Assembly (NCBI RefSeq): GCF_000186865.1
Contig: NW_008705565.1
Coordinates: 2,111,024 to 2,124,260, forward strand
Source: Aureococcus anophagefferens
Taxonomy: Eukaryota; Sar; Pelagophyceae; Pelagomonadales; Pelagomonadaceae
Direction: 5' to 3'
Length of the DNA stretch: 13,237 bases
Notes under the pieces: model-generated
What the model was told of the DNA's origin: nothing
Seen by the model: the letters and a program-made list of their open reading frames with translations, nothing else
The model's database searches: none
Position numbers and translations under genes: made by a program
Part shown: in pieces, positions 7,534 to 13,237 of the stretch
How positions within the stretch are numbered: the stretch's first letter is position 1
Layout of the letters: each line of letters starts with the position of its first letter

Positions 7534-7610
7534 ATCTAAGGACGAGTCCCAGTTACGGGCGGATAGTCGAGACGGGGGCGTTCTCCCCCCCTCCACGGAC
7601 CGCGCGACCC
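7534..7610. other. Convergent gap between RMP1-like and coiled-coil genes
   Basis: Only 77 bp separate two stop codons on opposite strands, so the 3' UTRs probably overlap. I see no AATAAA on either strand and no hairpin worth calling. Confidence 0.4.
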
Positions 7611-8174
7611 TCAGTCGCCGACGATCTCCTCCTCCAGCATTTTCACGCGGGACTGGAGCGCGACGACCTGCGAGTACCTGGGACGCACGAGTTCGAGGCG
7701 ACGTCCATGGACGCGCGTCGTCTGCTCCGCGTCGAGCGCCCGACGAGCGACGGCGCCTCGTCCGAAAGCGCGAGGCGGCGCCGCCGCGGCGGGGCCTCGA
7801 GGGACGCGGGTCCGGCACAAGTGCTTGTTCTCCTTCTTGAGCTCGCCGATGTGGCCCTGCAGCCGCTTGTTCTCCGCGACCTGCAGGTTGAATTTGTGGT
7901 CCATCTCCTCGTCTCTCTCCTTGAACTCGGCCTGCATCTTCTCGACCGCCTCGCGGACGAGCGACCGCGCGAGCTCTTTCGACTCCTCGTCGCAGCGCCA
8001 GAGCTGCTTCACGTCGCCTGTGGAAGGTCACTGTTGAGTCCAATGCGTCGCAATGGGGCCAATTTGTCCGCGACGGACCGACGCCGGCGGCGCGCCCTGC
8101 ATCTCGCGCATGGATTCGCTGAAATTGTTCTGCTTGTCCTCCAGGTCGTGCATCTTCGCCTTGAGGCCCGCCAT
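7611..8174 (-). CDS. Small coiled-coil protein, three exons
   Basis: The exons are 8174-8096, 8017-7819 and 7677-7611, giving 114 residues. The product starts MAGLKAKMHDLEDKQ and continues through LWRCDEESKELARSLVREA, then AENKRLQGHIGELKKENKH, and ends VKMLEEEIVGD. Heptad-like hydrophobic spacing runs almost end to end, so an extended coiled-coil dimer is expected. The second exon is highly polar and regular, which suggests real conservation, but I cannot name the family. The start has A at -3 and G at +4. The first intron (8018-8095) uses GC with phase 1. The second (7678-7818) uses GT with phase 2. For the last junction an acceptor 9 nt further in, before VVAL, changes only three residues and also keeps the frame. 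The gene is divergent from the RPxSA gene and convergent with the RMP1-like gene. Confidence 0.72.
7678..7818 (-). mobile_element. Introner-related intron D in the coiled-coil gene
   Basis: This is a 141-nt GT-AG intron with donor at 7818-7817 and acceptor CAG at 7680-7678. On the minus strand the core at about 7770-7721 reads TTTCGGACG, then GCTCGTCGGGCGCTCGACG, then CGGAGC. It parallels introner C on the plus strand (TTTTGGACG, CTCTCGTCGAGTGCTCGACG, CGGAGC). The acceptor end begins CTGGG like introner A. The other terminus and the 8-bp flank (GTGCCGGA versus GTACTCGC) are too diverged to call TIR or target duplication confidently, so this may be an older copy. Confidence 0.55.
8018..8095 (-). 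other. 78-nt intron in the coiled-coil gene, probably not an introner
   Basis: The donor is GCGCGCC at 8095 and the acceptor is CTTCCACAG ending at 8018. A CTCAAC branch-like sequence lies about 20 nt upstream of the acceptor. The phase fits the flanking exons and gives M-Q-G-D-V-K-Q-L-W. There are no inverted termini and no introner core. A GT donor inside (phase 0, with acceptor just before the LWRC codons) would also keep the frame and cannot be excluded. Confidence 0.55.
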
Positions 8175-8391
8175 GCTCGCGGAGGGCGGTCGGCGACGCG
8201 GGCGGCGGCGAGCGGGTGGCGCGCGGCGGGCTTTGAGCTGCGTCGTAGGGGGAGAGGGGCTGCCCGCGACCAGCGCTGTGTGGGAGGCAAACTCGCGCGT
8301 ATGAGATGATCTTACCGCGTTGGTTGCACCTCTAGCTAACCGATCGATCAAAGGGCAAGAAGATGGTGCCACCGGTGCTGCCCCGCTAGCC
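8175..8391. promoter_or_regulatory. Divergent promoter region between coiled-coil and RPxSA genes
   Basis: This 217-bp gap lies between opposite-facing start codons. The half next to the RPxSA gene (about 8300-8365) is clearly less GC-rich than its surroundings, which would suit a shared nucleosome-poor promoter. No TATA box or repeated operator-like motif is seen. Confidence 0.45.
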
Positions 8392-10638
8392 ATGCTCTAC
8401 CGCCCGCCGCCGCGGGAGACCTACCGCCATCCCGGCGCCATGGCCCAGGACGTGCGCGTCCTCGGCCTCAACATCGCCGGCCACACGCCCCGGCGCGACG
8501 AGGCGCCGACGCCGGCGCGGCCCAAGAGCGCCGCGGCCCGGTCCGAGGTGTCGCCGCGGCGGAGCCCGCGGCTCGGCCCGCGGCCCAAGTCCGCCGGCGC
8601 GCCCAAGTCCAGCGGCGAGCGGCCGCTCGTCGGGTCCTTCCAGCGCGAGACCGACGTGAAGCGGCCGCTCGACATGACCGTCACGAACGGCCGCGCGGCC
8701 GCGGGCTGGGAGCAGAGCAAGGCGCGCGCGGCGTCGGCCGTGAGCCTCGACATCGACGCCGCCCTCGAGAAGGCTCTAGACGCCCTCGATCGCCTCGCCG
8801 CGGGCATCGAGCCCGACGACGAGCCGCCCAAGGCCCGGCCGACCGCGCGCGACGGCGACGGCGACTCGCGGCAGAGCCGCGAGCTCGCCGTCTCCGGCGC
8901 CTGGCCCCGGCAGGAGGCGACGCTCCCCCAGAAGCCCGTCAAGGTGTCGACGTTGGACATCCGCGAGAAGGTCGCGCGGAAGCGGCCCAAGTCCGCCGCG
9001 CCGCTGCGGAAGAACTTCGAGCGGGCGACGGGCGGCGCGCCGCACCGCATCGGCGACGCCAAGGTCATCTCCGTCGAGATGCCCACGCTCCAGCCGAACA
9101 AGCCGCGGCGGCCCCAGTCCGCGCCCGCGGCGCGGCGCGCGCCCGAGCCGCCCATGCCGTCGGAGATCGGCGCGGCGGTCCTCGTGCGCCAGTTCGTGCC
9201 CGCGCCGGCCCGCGAGGAGCCCCGCGAGCCCGGCGCGCCCGAGCCCCGGCCGACGACGGTGCGCAAGCTCATGGTGTCCATCCCGACGCTCGGCGCGGCC
9301 GCGGCGGGCAACGACGCGCGCGCGGCCGCGCCGGAAGAGGAGGCGCCCTGGGACTCGGGCGCGTCGGCCGGGAGCCGCGACGACCTCGTCTACTCCGACG
9401 ACGACTCGGTAGTGTTGTCGCCGCGGCGGAGCCACCTCGAGCAGGTCGACTGGCGGCCCGCGTCCGCGCGCGACCGGGGCTTCCGCGGCGACCCGGCCTA
9501 CGTGCTCGACGAGCCCGCGTCCCGGGAGGACCCGGGCGACGACGTGCCCATCGTCGCGCGCGCCGTCGTTACCGCGCCGCCGCGGCGGCCGGCGTCCGCG
9601 CCCGCGGCGCGGAAGCCGAGGAAGCCCCGGCGGCCCGGCGCCGCGGACCGCGTCGCGCCGCCGCCGCCGACGCAGCGCACGGCGGCCATGGCGCCGCCCG
9701 TGGGCGTGAGCCGGCGCGCGTCCGTCGACGAGCCGCCGGCGACGCCCCTCGCGGCGCTCGCGGCGCGCGCGAACCCCGCGGGGTCCGCGCCCGACGCGCC
9801 CGCGAACCGCCGCGAGCGCGCGTTGATCGCGGGCCTCGCGCGCGACGTCGGCTCGGCCCTCGACGTCGAGGGCTTCGGCCACGTGGCCAAGCTCGTCGAC
9901 GCCGAGGCGCCCGCGGGGCCCGCGCTCGTCGTCGGCCTCCCCGCGGGCGCCGCGGTCCGCGTGTCAGGGCCCGCGCTCGACCCGGAGGTCCTCGGCCTCG
10001 TGCTCCTCGCGCTCGAGTGGCTCAAGCACCTGCGGCTCGCCCACGACGACCCGCGGCAGCGGCGCGCCCTGCCGCCGGAGGCCTTCGCGGCCGCGGCGCG
10101 CGGCGGCGCGCCGCTCGAGGCCGCGCGGGCCCAGGCCGCGGCCGCGGCCGCGCGCGAGGCCTCGCTCGCGCCGGCGGCCCACGCGCCCGGCGCCGCCGCG
10201 CCGGGCCGGCGCCGGTCGTCGGCCGTGCGCCGCCGCGCGTCCGCGGCGCCCGCGAAGCCCGGCGACGTCAAGTCCGCGCTCAAGGACAAGCTCGCGAAGC
10301 GCAAGAGCGCCGCGCGCAAGAAGTTGCAGGCGCCGCCGGCGCGCGCCGCGTGGCGCGCGGCGAAGCGCGCCGCGCGCGACGCCGCGGCCCACGTCCGCGC
10401 GCTCGAGGCGCGGCGCAACGCGCTACTCCTCGGGCCCGACGGGGCCCTCTGGAGCGACGCGAGCCTCTACACGCTCGAGTCGCCGAAGACGCTCGGCGCC
10501 GTCGTCCGCGCGCTCGCGCGCCACCAGCCCTTCCGCGCGCCCGGCGGCTTCCGCAACCCGGACCCGACGGCGCGGGCCGTCGCGGAGAAGCGGCGGACGG
10601 CCAGCGAACTGTTCCGCGAGGTCGTAAGCGACTACTAG
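8392..10638 (+). CDS. Basic Pro/Ala-rich protein with six RPxSA motifs
   Basis: This is a single exon of 748 residues. The pentapeptide RPxSA occurs at residues 43-47, 64-68, 198-202 (RPKSA), 240-244 (RPQSA), 355-359 and 399-403 (RPASA), always in basic, Pro-rich stretches. Between them sit short conserved-looking strands: VRVLGLNIAG, VKVSTLDI, AKVISVEMPTL and RKLMVSIPTLG. A folded region is likely at about 505-585 (ERALIAGLARDVGSALDVEG, then GLVLLALEWLKHLRL). The C-terminal 140 residues are strongly basic and helical (KSALKDKLAKRKSAARKKL) and end in a compact tail (NPDPTARAVAEKRRT to VVSDY). No catalytic motif or signal peptide is seen. Repeated basic RPxSA motifs suggest a scaffold, perhaps cytoskeletal, but this is a guess. 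The start at 8392 is the first in-frame ATG (G at -3). The tail coding sequence is part of a 210-bp tandem duplication. Confidence 0.75.
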   Translation: MLYRPPPRETYRHPGAMAQDVRVLGLNIAGHTPRRDEAPTPARPKSAAARSEVSPRRSPRLGPRPKSAGAPKSSGERPLVGSFQRETDVKRPLDMTVTNGRAAAGWEQSKARAASAVSLDIDAALEKALDALDRLAAGIEPDDEPPKARPTARDGDGDSRQSRELAVSGAWPRQEATLPQKPVKVSTLDIREKVARKRPKSAAPLRKNFERATGGAPHRIGDAKVISVEMPTLQPNKPRRPQSAPAARRAPEPPMPSEIGAAVLVRQFVPAPAREEPREPGAPEPRPTTVRKLMVSIPTLGAAAAGNDARAAAPEEEAPWDSGASAGSRDDLVYSDDDSVVLSPRRSHLEQVDWRPASARDRGFRGDPAYVLDEPASREDPGDDVPIVARAVVTAPPRRPASAPAARKPRKPRRPGAADRVAPPPPTQRTAAMAPPVGVSRRASVDEPPATPLAALAARANPAGSAPDAPANRRERALIAGLARDVGSALDVEGFGHVAKLVDAEAPAGPALVVGLPAGAAVRVSGPALDPEVLGLVLLALEWLKHLRLAHDDPRQRRALPPEAFAAAARGGAPLEAARAQAAAAAAREASLAPAAHAPGAAAPGRRRSSAVRRRASAAPAKPGDVKSALKDKLAKRKSAARKKLQAPPARAAWRAAKRAARDAAAHVRALEARRNALLLGPDGALWSDASLYTLESPKTLGAVVRALARHQPFRAPGGFRNPDPTARAVAEKRRTASELFREVVSDY

Positions 10639-10974
10639 GCGGCGCCGAGCGGACGGCCAGGTTGTGGCCGACGACCTCTTCCGCGGGGTCGCGGGCGGCG
10701 GACCGGCGACCTCGACCTCGACCTCGTCCGCGGCCCGGGGGGTCGCGGGCGACTAGGGGGCGGCAACCCGGACCCGACGGCGCGGGCCGTCGCGGAGAAG
10801 CGGCGGACGGCCAGCGAACTGCTCCGCGAGGTCGTAAGCGACTACTAGGCGGCGCCGAGCGGACGGCCAGGTTGTGGCCGACGACCTCTTCCGCGGGGTC
10901 GCGGGCGGCGGACCGGCGACCTCGACCTCGACCTCGTCCGCGGCCCGGGGGGTCGCGGGCGACTAGGGGGCGGC
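10553..10974 (+). repeat. 210-bp tandem duplication across the stop codon of the RPxSA gene
   Basis: Two head-to-tail copies have a period of 210 bp: 10555-10764 and 10765-10974. They differ at one base, T at 10612 versus C at 10822. Each unit holds the last 28 codons including TAG, plus about 126 bp of 3' flank. The second copy still reads as an intact tail with a Phe-to-Leu change. Within a unit there are older, degraded echoes: GCGGACGGCCAG twice, and GGTCG followed by GCGACTA twice. There is also GACCTC three times in a row. Confidence 0.95.
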
Positions 10975-11132
10975 TCCGAGATTAGACCTTGGGCATGAGC
11001 ACGTCCGAAGCGGTTAAAAAAAAAACTTGCGTTTTTTTTTACACTTGCTACCCTTGTGGTCTGTTAGCGCGGCGCGGTGGCGAGCGGGGGGGGAGGGGCG
11101 CGGTGGTTCGCGGCGCTCGTTCGCAGTGCGCT
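10639..11132. other. Gene-free interval between convergent RPxSA and repeat-protein genes
   Basis: This 494-bp interval holds the 3'-flank part of the first 210-bp unit, the whole second unit and an A/T hairpin at 11016-11040. Past that, G-rich sequence runs to the stop codon of the repeat-protein gene. I see no separate gene in it. An ATG at 10995 opens a short G/A/R-rich frame that looks non-coding. Confidence 0.6.
11016..11040. terminator. A-run/T-run hairpin between convergent genes
   Basis: Ten A then C, the loop TTGC, then G and nine T form a near-perfect inverted repeat in otherwise very GC-rich DNA. Each strand therefore reads an A-run followed by a T-run, downstream of a stop codon on both sides. 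A role in 3'-end formation or transcription arrest for both genes is inferred from position only. Confidence 0.4.
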
Positions 11133-13237
11133 CTAGTGGCTCCGGATGAGCCATCCGGCGAGGTTGCCGGCGCCGCCGAGCTTCCCCGACGCGGAGGCGG
11201 CGCCCGGCGGCGGCGGCGGCGGCGGTGGGGGGCGGGGGCCGCCCGAGCGGCCCGCGGCGTCGGACTCGGGCGGGGGGGCGACGACTAGATCGTCGTCGTC
11301 GTCGTCGTCGTCCGTGTCGTTGCGGTTGGCCGCGCGCTCGGCGCGCTCACGGGCGATGAGCTTGTTGGCTTTTTTGCATGTCACGTGGCGGTAACGGCAG
11401 GTGCTCGTCTTCTGGTGCTTCTTGTGCCCGCAGTGGCCGCACTTGACGAACTTCCGCGGTTTGCCGCGCATTGCGCGGGCTGCGGCGGCCGGGTCCGCGC
11501 CGTTCGGGCCGTTGAACCCGTAGCCCGCGGCGACGGACGCGCGGCCCGCGGCAGACGCGTTCATCTGGTTCGCGCCGCCGAACCCGTAGCCCGCGGCGAC
11601 GGCCGCGGCACCCCCTGCGGCGCCCGCGACAGACGCGTTCATCTGGTTCGCGCCGCCGAACCCGTAGCCCGCGGCGACGGACGCGTGGCCCCCCAAAGAC
11701 GCCGCAGCAGACGCGTTCGCGCCGTTCGGGCCGTTGAAGCCGTAGCCCGCGGCGATGGACGCGGGGCCCCCTATGGCGCCCGCGACAGACGCGCTCATCT
11801 GGTTCGCGCCGCCGAACCCGTAGCCCGCGGCGACGGTCGCGTGGCCCGCAGCAGACGCGTTCGCGCCGTTCGCGCCGCCGAACCCGTAGCCCGCGGCGAT
11901 GGACGCGTGGCCCGCAGCAGACGCGTTCGCGCCGTTCGGACCATTGAAGCCGTAGCCCGCGGCGACGGACGCGGTGCCCCCTGCGGCGCCCGCGACAGAC
12001 GCCGCGGCCGACGTGGAAGCAAGGCTGATGGGGGTGGTGCCATGGAGGCCCGCCTCGGCGGCGGCCGAGGCCGCAGCAGCGATGGGCCCGGGGACGCCGT
12101 GTCCGACAGCAATGGAGTGAGCGAAGGAACCAGCCATGGTCGCAATTGTCGATCCAGCAACGTAGCTCATGGAGGTGGTATGGCCGATGCTCGGCGCAAT
12201 GATAACGTCATTCCCAAGCGCGGAGTGAAGTTGGTTTGCGACGTTCGGAGCCGCATGGTTCGCTTGGAGGCCGAGTGGAACGATGATGATGGGAACGGAG
12301 GTCGGGAGCAGGCCACCATTCCCCATCAAGGCCGCTGCAAAGGCGGCACCCGCAGAAGATCCGTTGTGGTACGCGCCCGGGTTCAAGTGGACGTCGCTCA
12401 TCGACGCATGGCCATCTTGATCGAAGTAAGCAAGAGAGTGAGGATGGGTGTCGAGGGTCGCGAAAATAACGTTGGCACCGTTGCCGTTCAATAATATAGC
12501 AGCGTGCTGCGTAACTTGCACGAACGTTCCACTCTCGAAGAAGGTGTGAGGGCGGTCGCCGAGGGCAATGACCAGCGCGGAGGGAGGTTGAGGAGGCACG
12601 GTGATGAGCGACAGAGGCAAGAATGCCGCCGCAAACTCGTTGACCGTCACAGGTTGCGGAATAAGATCGCCTTCGTAGGTATGCGTCGAAGTCGAAGTAG
12701 GAAATTCCTGCGGGAATTGGCCTGCGAATTCGCCCACGCCGCTCACCGCGAAGACGACATTGTCACCACCGACCGAGTTTGGAGCCCCGGGCGCCGCCCA
12801 CGACCCGAAGTACGCTGCCAGCGCCTGCCCGCCGTTGAAAGTAACGTACAGGTTCGTAGGTGCGGCAGAGACCCAGCCGAGCGGCGCTAAGTGTGCAAGC
12901 GCGTAGTTTGGCAGGATGTCAAGCATGTAGGGCAGGACGCCCTCATGGGCGAGAGTGTTGCCCATCACCTGCAGCAGTGGACTGTCGACCGCAGGAGTGG
13001 TGGTGGTAGAAGGCTGCTCGACCGCAGGAGTGGTGGTGGTAGAAGACGGAGCGGCGGCGAGCTGCGCGAGTAGGTCCTCAGCATCGACGACGGTGATGTC
13101 AGAGCCCAGTGCGCTCATGATCCGCGCCCGCTTCTTCTTCTTCTTCTCCGCGCTACCCGGCGGCTGGTTCTCTTCGTCTTCTGCGCGAACGCAGGACGCG
13201 CCGAGGACGGCGGCCGTCAGAGCCAGCGATGAGGACC
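11133..13237 (-). CDS. Probable secreted GYGF-repeat protein with Cys/His cluster, 5' end beyond the window
   Basis: The frame is open from the right edge to TAG at 11133-11135. Met at 13118 would give 661 residues (numbering used here), but 39 further codons lie upstream without a stop. They read as the end of a signal peptide (LALTAAVLGASCVRA, cleavage before EDEEN) and then KKKKKRARI. The true start is probably outside the window. Residues 24-45 hold two STTTTPAV units, likely O-glycosylated. Residues about 50-350 are a hydrophobic, probably beta-rich region (TNLYVTFNGG, PSALVIALGDRPHTFF, NVIFATLDTHPHS) that I do not recognise. Seven AAGYGF repeats follow. A Cys/His cluster then has C560, C563, H568, C574, H578 and C581, close to a CCHC zinc knuckle but one residue longer. 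The end is disordered, with eight Asp (603-610) and nine Pro (630-638). The part before the repeats is visibly less GC-rich than neighbouring genes. Confidence 0.72.
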   Translation of the reverse strand, partial: SSSLALTAAVLGASCVRAEDEENQPPGSAEKKKKKRARIMSALGSDITVVDAEDLLAQLAAAPSSTTTTPAVEQPSTTTTPAVDSPLLQVMGNTLAHEGVLPYMLDILPNYALAHLAPLGWVSAAPTNLYVTFNGGQALAAYFGSWAAPGAPNSVGGDNVVFAVSGVGEFAGQFPQEFPTSTSTHTYEGDLIPQPVTVNEFAAAFLPLSLITVPPQPPSALVIALGDRPHTFFESGTFVQVTQHAAILLNGNGANVIFATLDTHPHSLAYFDQDGHASMSDVHLNPGAYHNGSSAGAAFAAALMGNGGLLPTSVPIIIVPLGLQANHAAPNVANQLHSALGNDVIIAPSIGHTTSMSYVAGSTIATMAGSFAHSIAVGHGVPGPIAAAASAAAEAGLHGTTPISLASTSAAASVAGAAGGTASVAAGYGFNGPNGANASAAGHASIAAGYGFGGANGANASAAGHATVAAGYGFGGANQMSASVAGAIGGPASIAAGYGFNGPNGANASAAASLGGHASVAAGYGFGGANQMNASVAGAAGGAAAVAAGYGFGGANQMNASAAGRASVAAGYGFNGPNGADPAAAARAMRGKPRKFVKCGHCGHKKHQKTSTCRYRHVTCKKANKLIARERAERAANRNDTDDDDDDDDLVVAPPPESDAAGRSGGPRPPPPPPPPPGAASASGKLGGAGNLAGWLIRSH
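11497..11975 (-). repeat. Seven AAGYGF coding repeats, 66- and 78-bp units
   Basis: Seven copies of AAGYGF(N/G)G(P/A)N are spaced 22, 22, 26, 26, 26 and 22 residues apart, in translation order. Copies 1, 4 and 7 have the FNGPNGA form; 2, 3, 5 and 6 have the FGGAN form. The pattern suggests a three-copy unit that was itself duplicated. Unit lengths are multiples of three. Confidence 0.9.
12985..13045 (-). repeat. 33-bp direct repeat coding STTTTPAV units
   Basis: Positions 12985-13012 and 13018-13045 are identical over 28 bp with a 33-bp period. They encode two Thr-rich mucin-like units in the N-terminal part of the secreted repeat protein. Confidence 0.9.

Noticed and set aside
8776..10418. 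Minus-strand frames of 306-368 codons opposite the RPxSA gene
   Set aside because: They are Arg/Ala-rich with no domain. The plus frame has recurring motifs and a single long exon.
10675..10974. Second, overlapping gene reading through the 210-bp duplication
   Set aside because: The apparent plus-strand frame through both copies is Arg/Pro/Gly low-complexity and repeats simply because the DNA is duplicated.
11288..11312. GTC trinucleotide run as a regulatory microsatellite
   Set aside because: It encodes the eight-Asp run of the repeat protein in frame, so coding explains it.
11385..12494. 369-codon plus-strand frame with repeats such as AVRAVEPVARGDGR
   Set aside because: The repeats are the antisense image of the GYGF repeats. 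The minus frame carries the Cys/His cluster and signal peptide, so it is the coding one.

Overview
The window is nuclear DNA from a compact, very GC-rich eukaryote. Eight protein genes lie on alternating strands, with short gaps and GC-rich codon usage. Two genes only read through if short introns are removed, and at least three of those introns look like small transposons with terminal inverted repeats. One of them has an intact 8-bp target-site duplication. This is the 'introner' type of intron described for the pelagophyte alga Aureococcus anophagefferens and the prasinophyte Micromonas. With GC this high, a pelagophyte close to Aureococcus is my best guess. That assignment is an inference and was not checked by any search.

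Layout: (1) a minus-strand gene with a PARP-type zinc finger, 3398 to beyond the left edge, split by three introners; (2) a plus-strand MYND zinc-finger gene, 3675-4367; (3) a minus-strand USB1-type U6 snRNA phosphodiesterase, 4374-5057, whose stop codon is 6 bp from that of the MYND gene; (4) a minus-strand TPR-like plus UBA protein, 5147-6523; (5) a plus-strand RMP1/NEPRO-like protein (RNase MRP subunit family), 6772-7533; (6) a minus-strand three-exon coiled-coil protein, 7611-8174; (7) a plus-strand basic proline-rich protein with six RPxSA motifs, 8392-10638, whose last 28 codons and 3' flank are duplicated in tandem (210-bp unit); (8) a minus-strand, probably secreted repeat protein, 11133 to beyond the right edge, with GYGF repeats and a Cys/His cluster.

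Three start-to-start gaps (217-276 bp) are probably bidirectional promoters: 3399-3674, 6524-6771 and 8175-8391. Three stop-to-stop gaps are convergent: 4368-4373, 7534-7610 and 10639-11132. The last of these holds the tandem duplication and a perfect A-run/T-run hairpin. The genes do not form one pathway. Two of them, USB1 and the RMP1-like gene, belong to small-RNA and rRNA processing.

The most notable signal is the introner set. Three related elements interrupt one zinc-finger domain. The two most similar copies sit in opposite orientations, yet each supplies the AG acceptor from whichever end faces 3'. No tRNA, rRNA, CRISPR array or prokaryotic element was seen.
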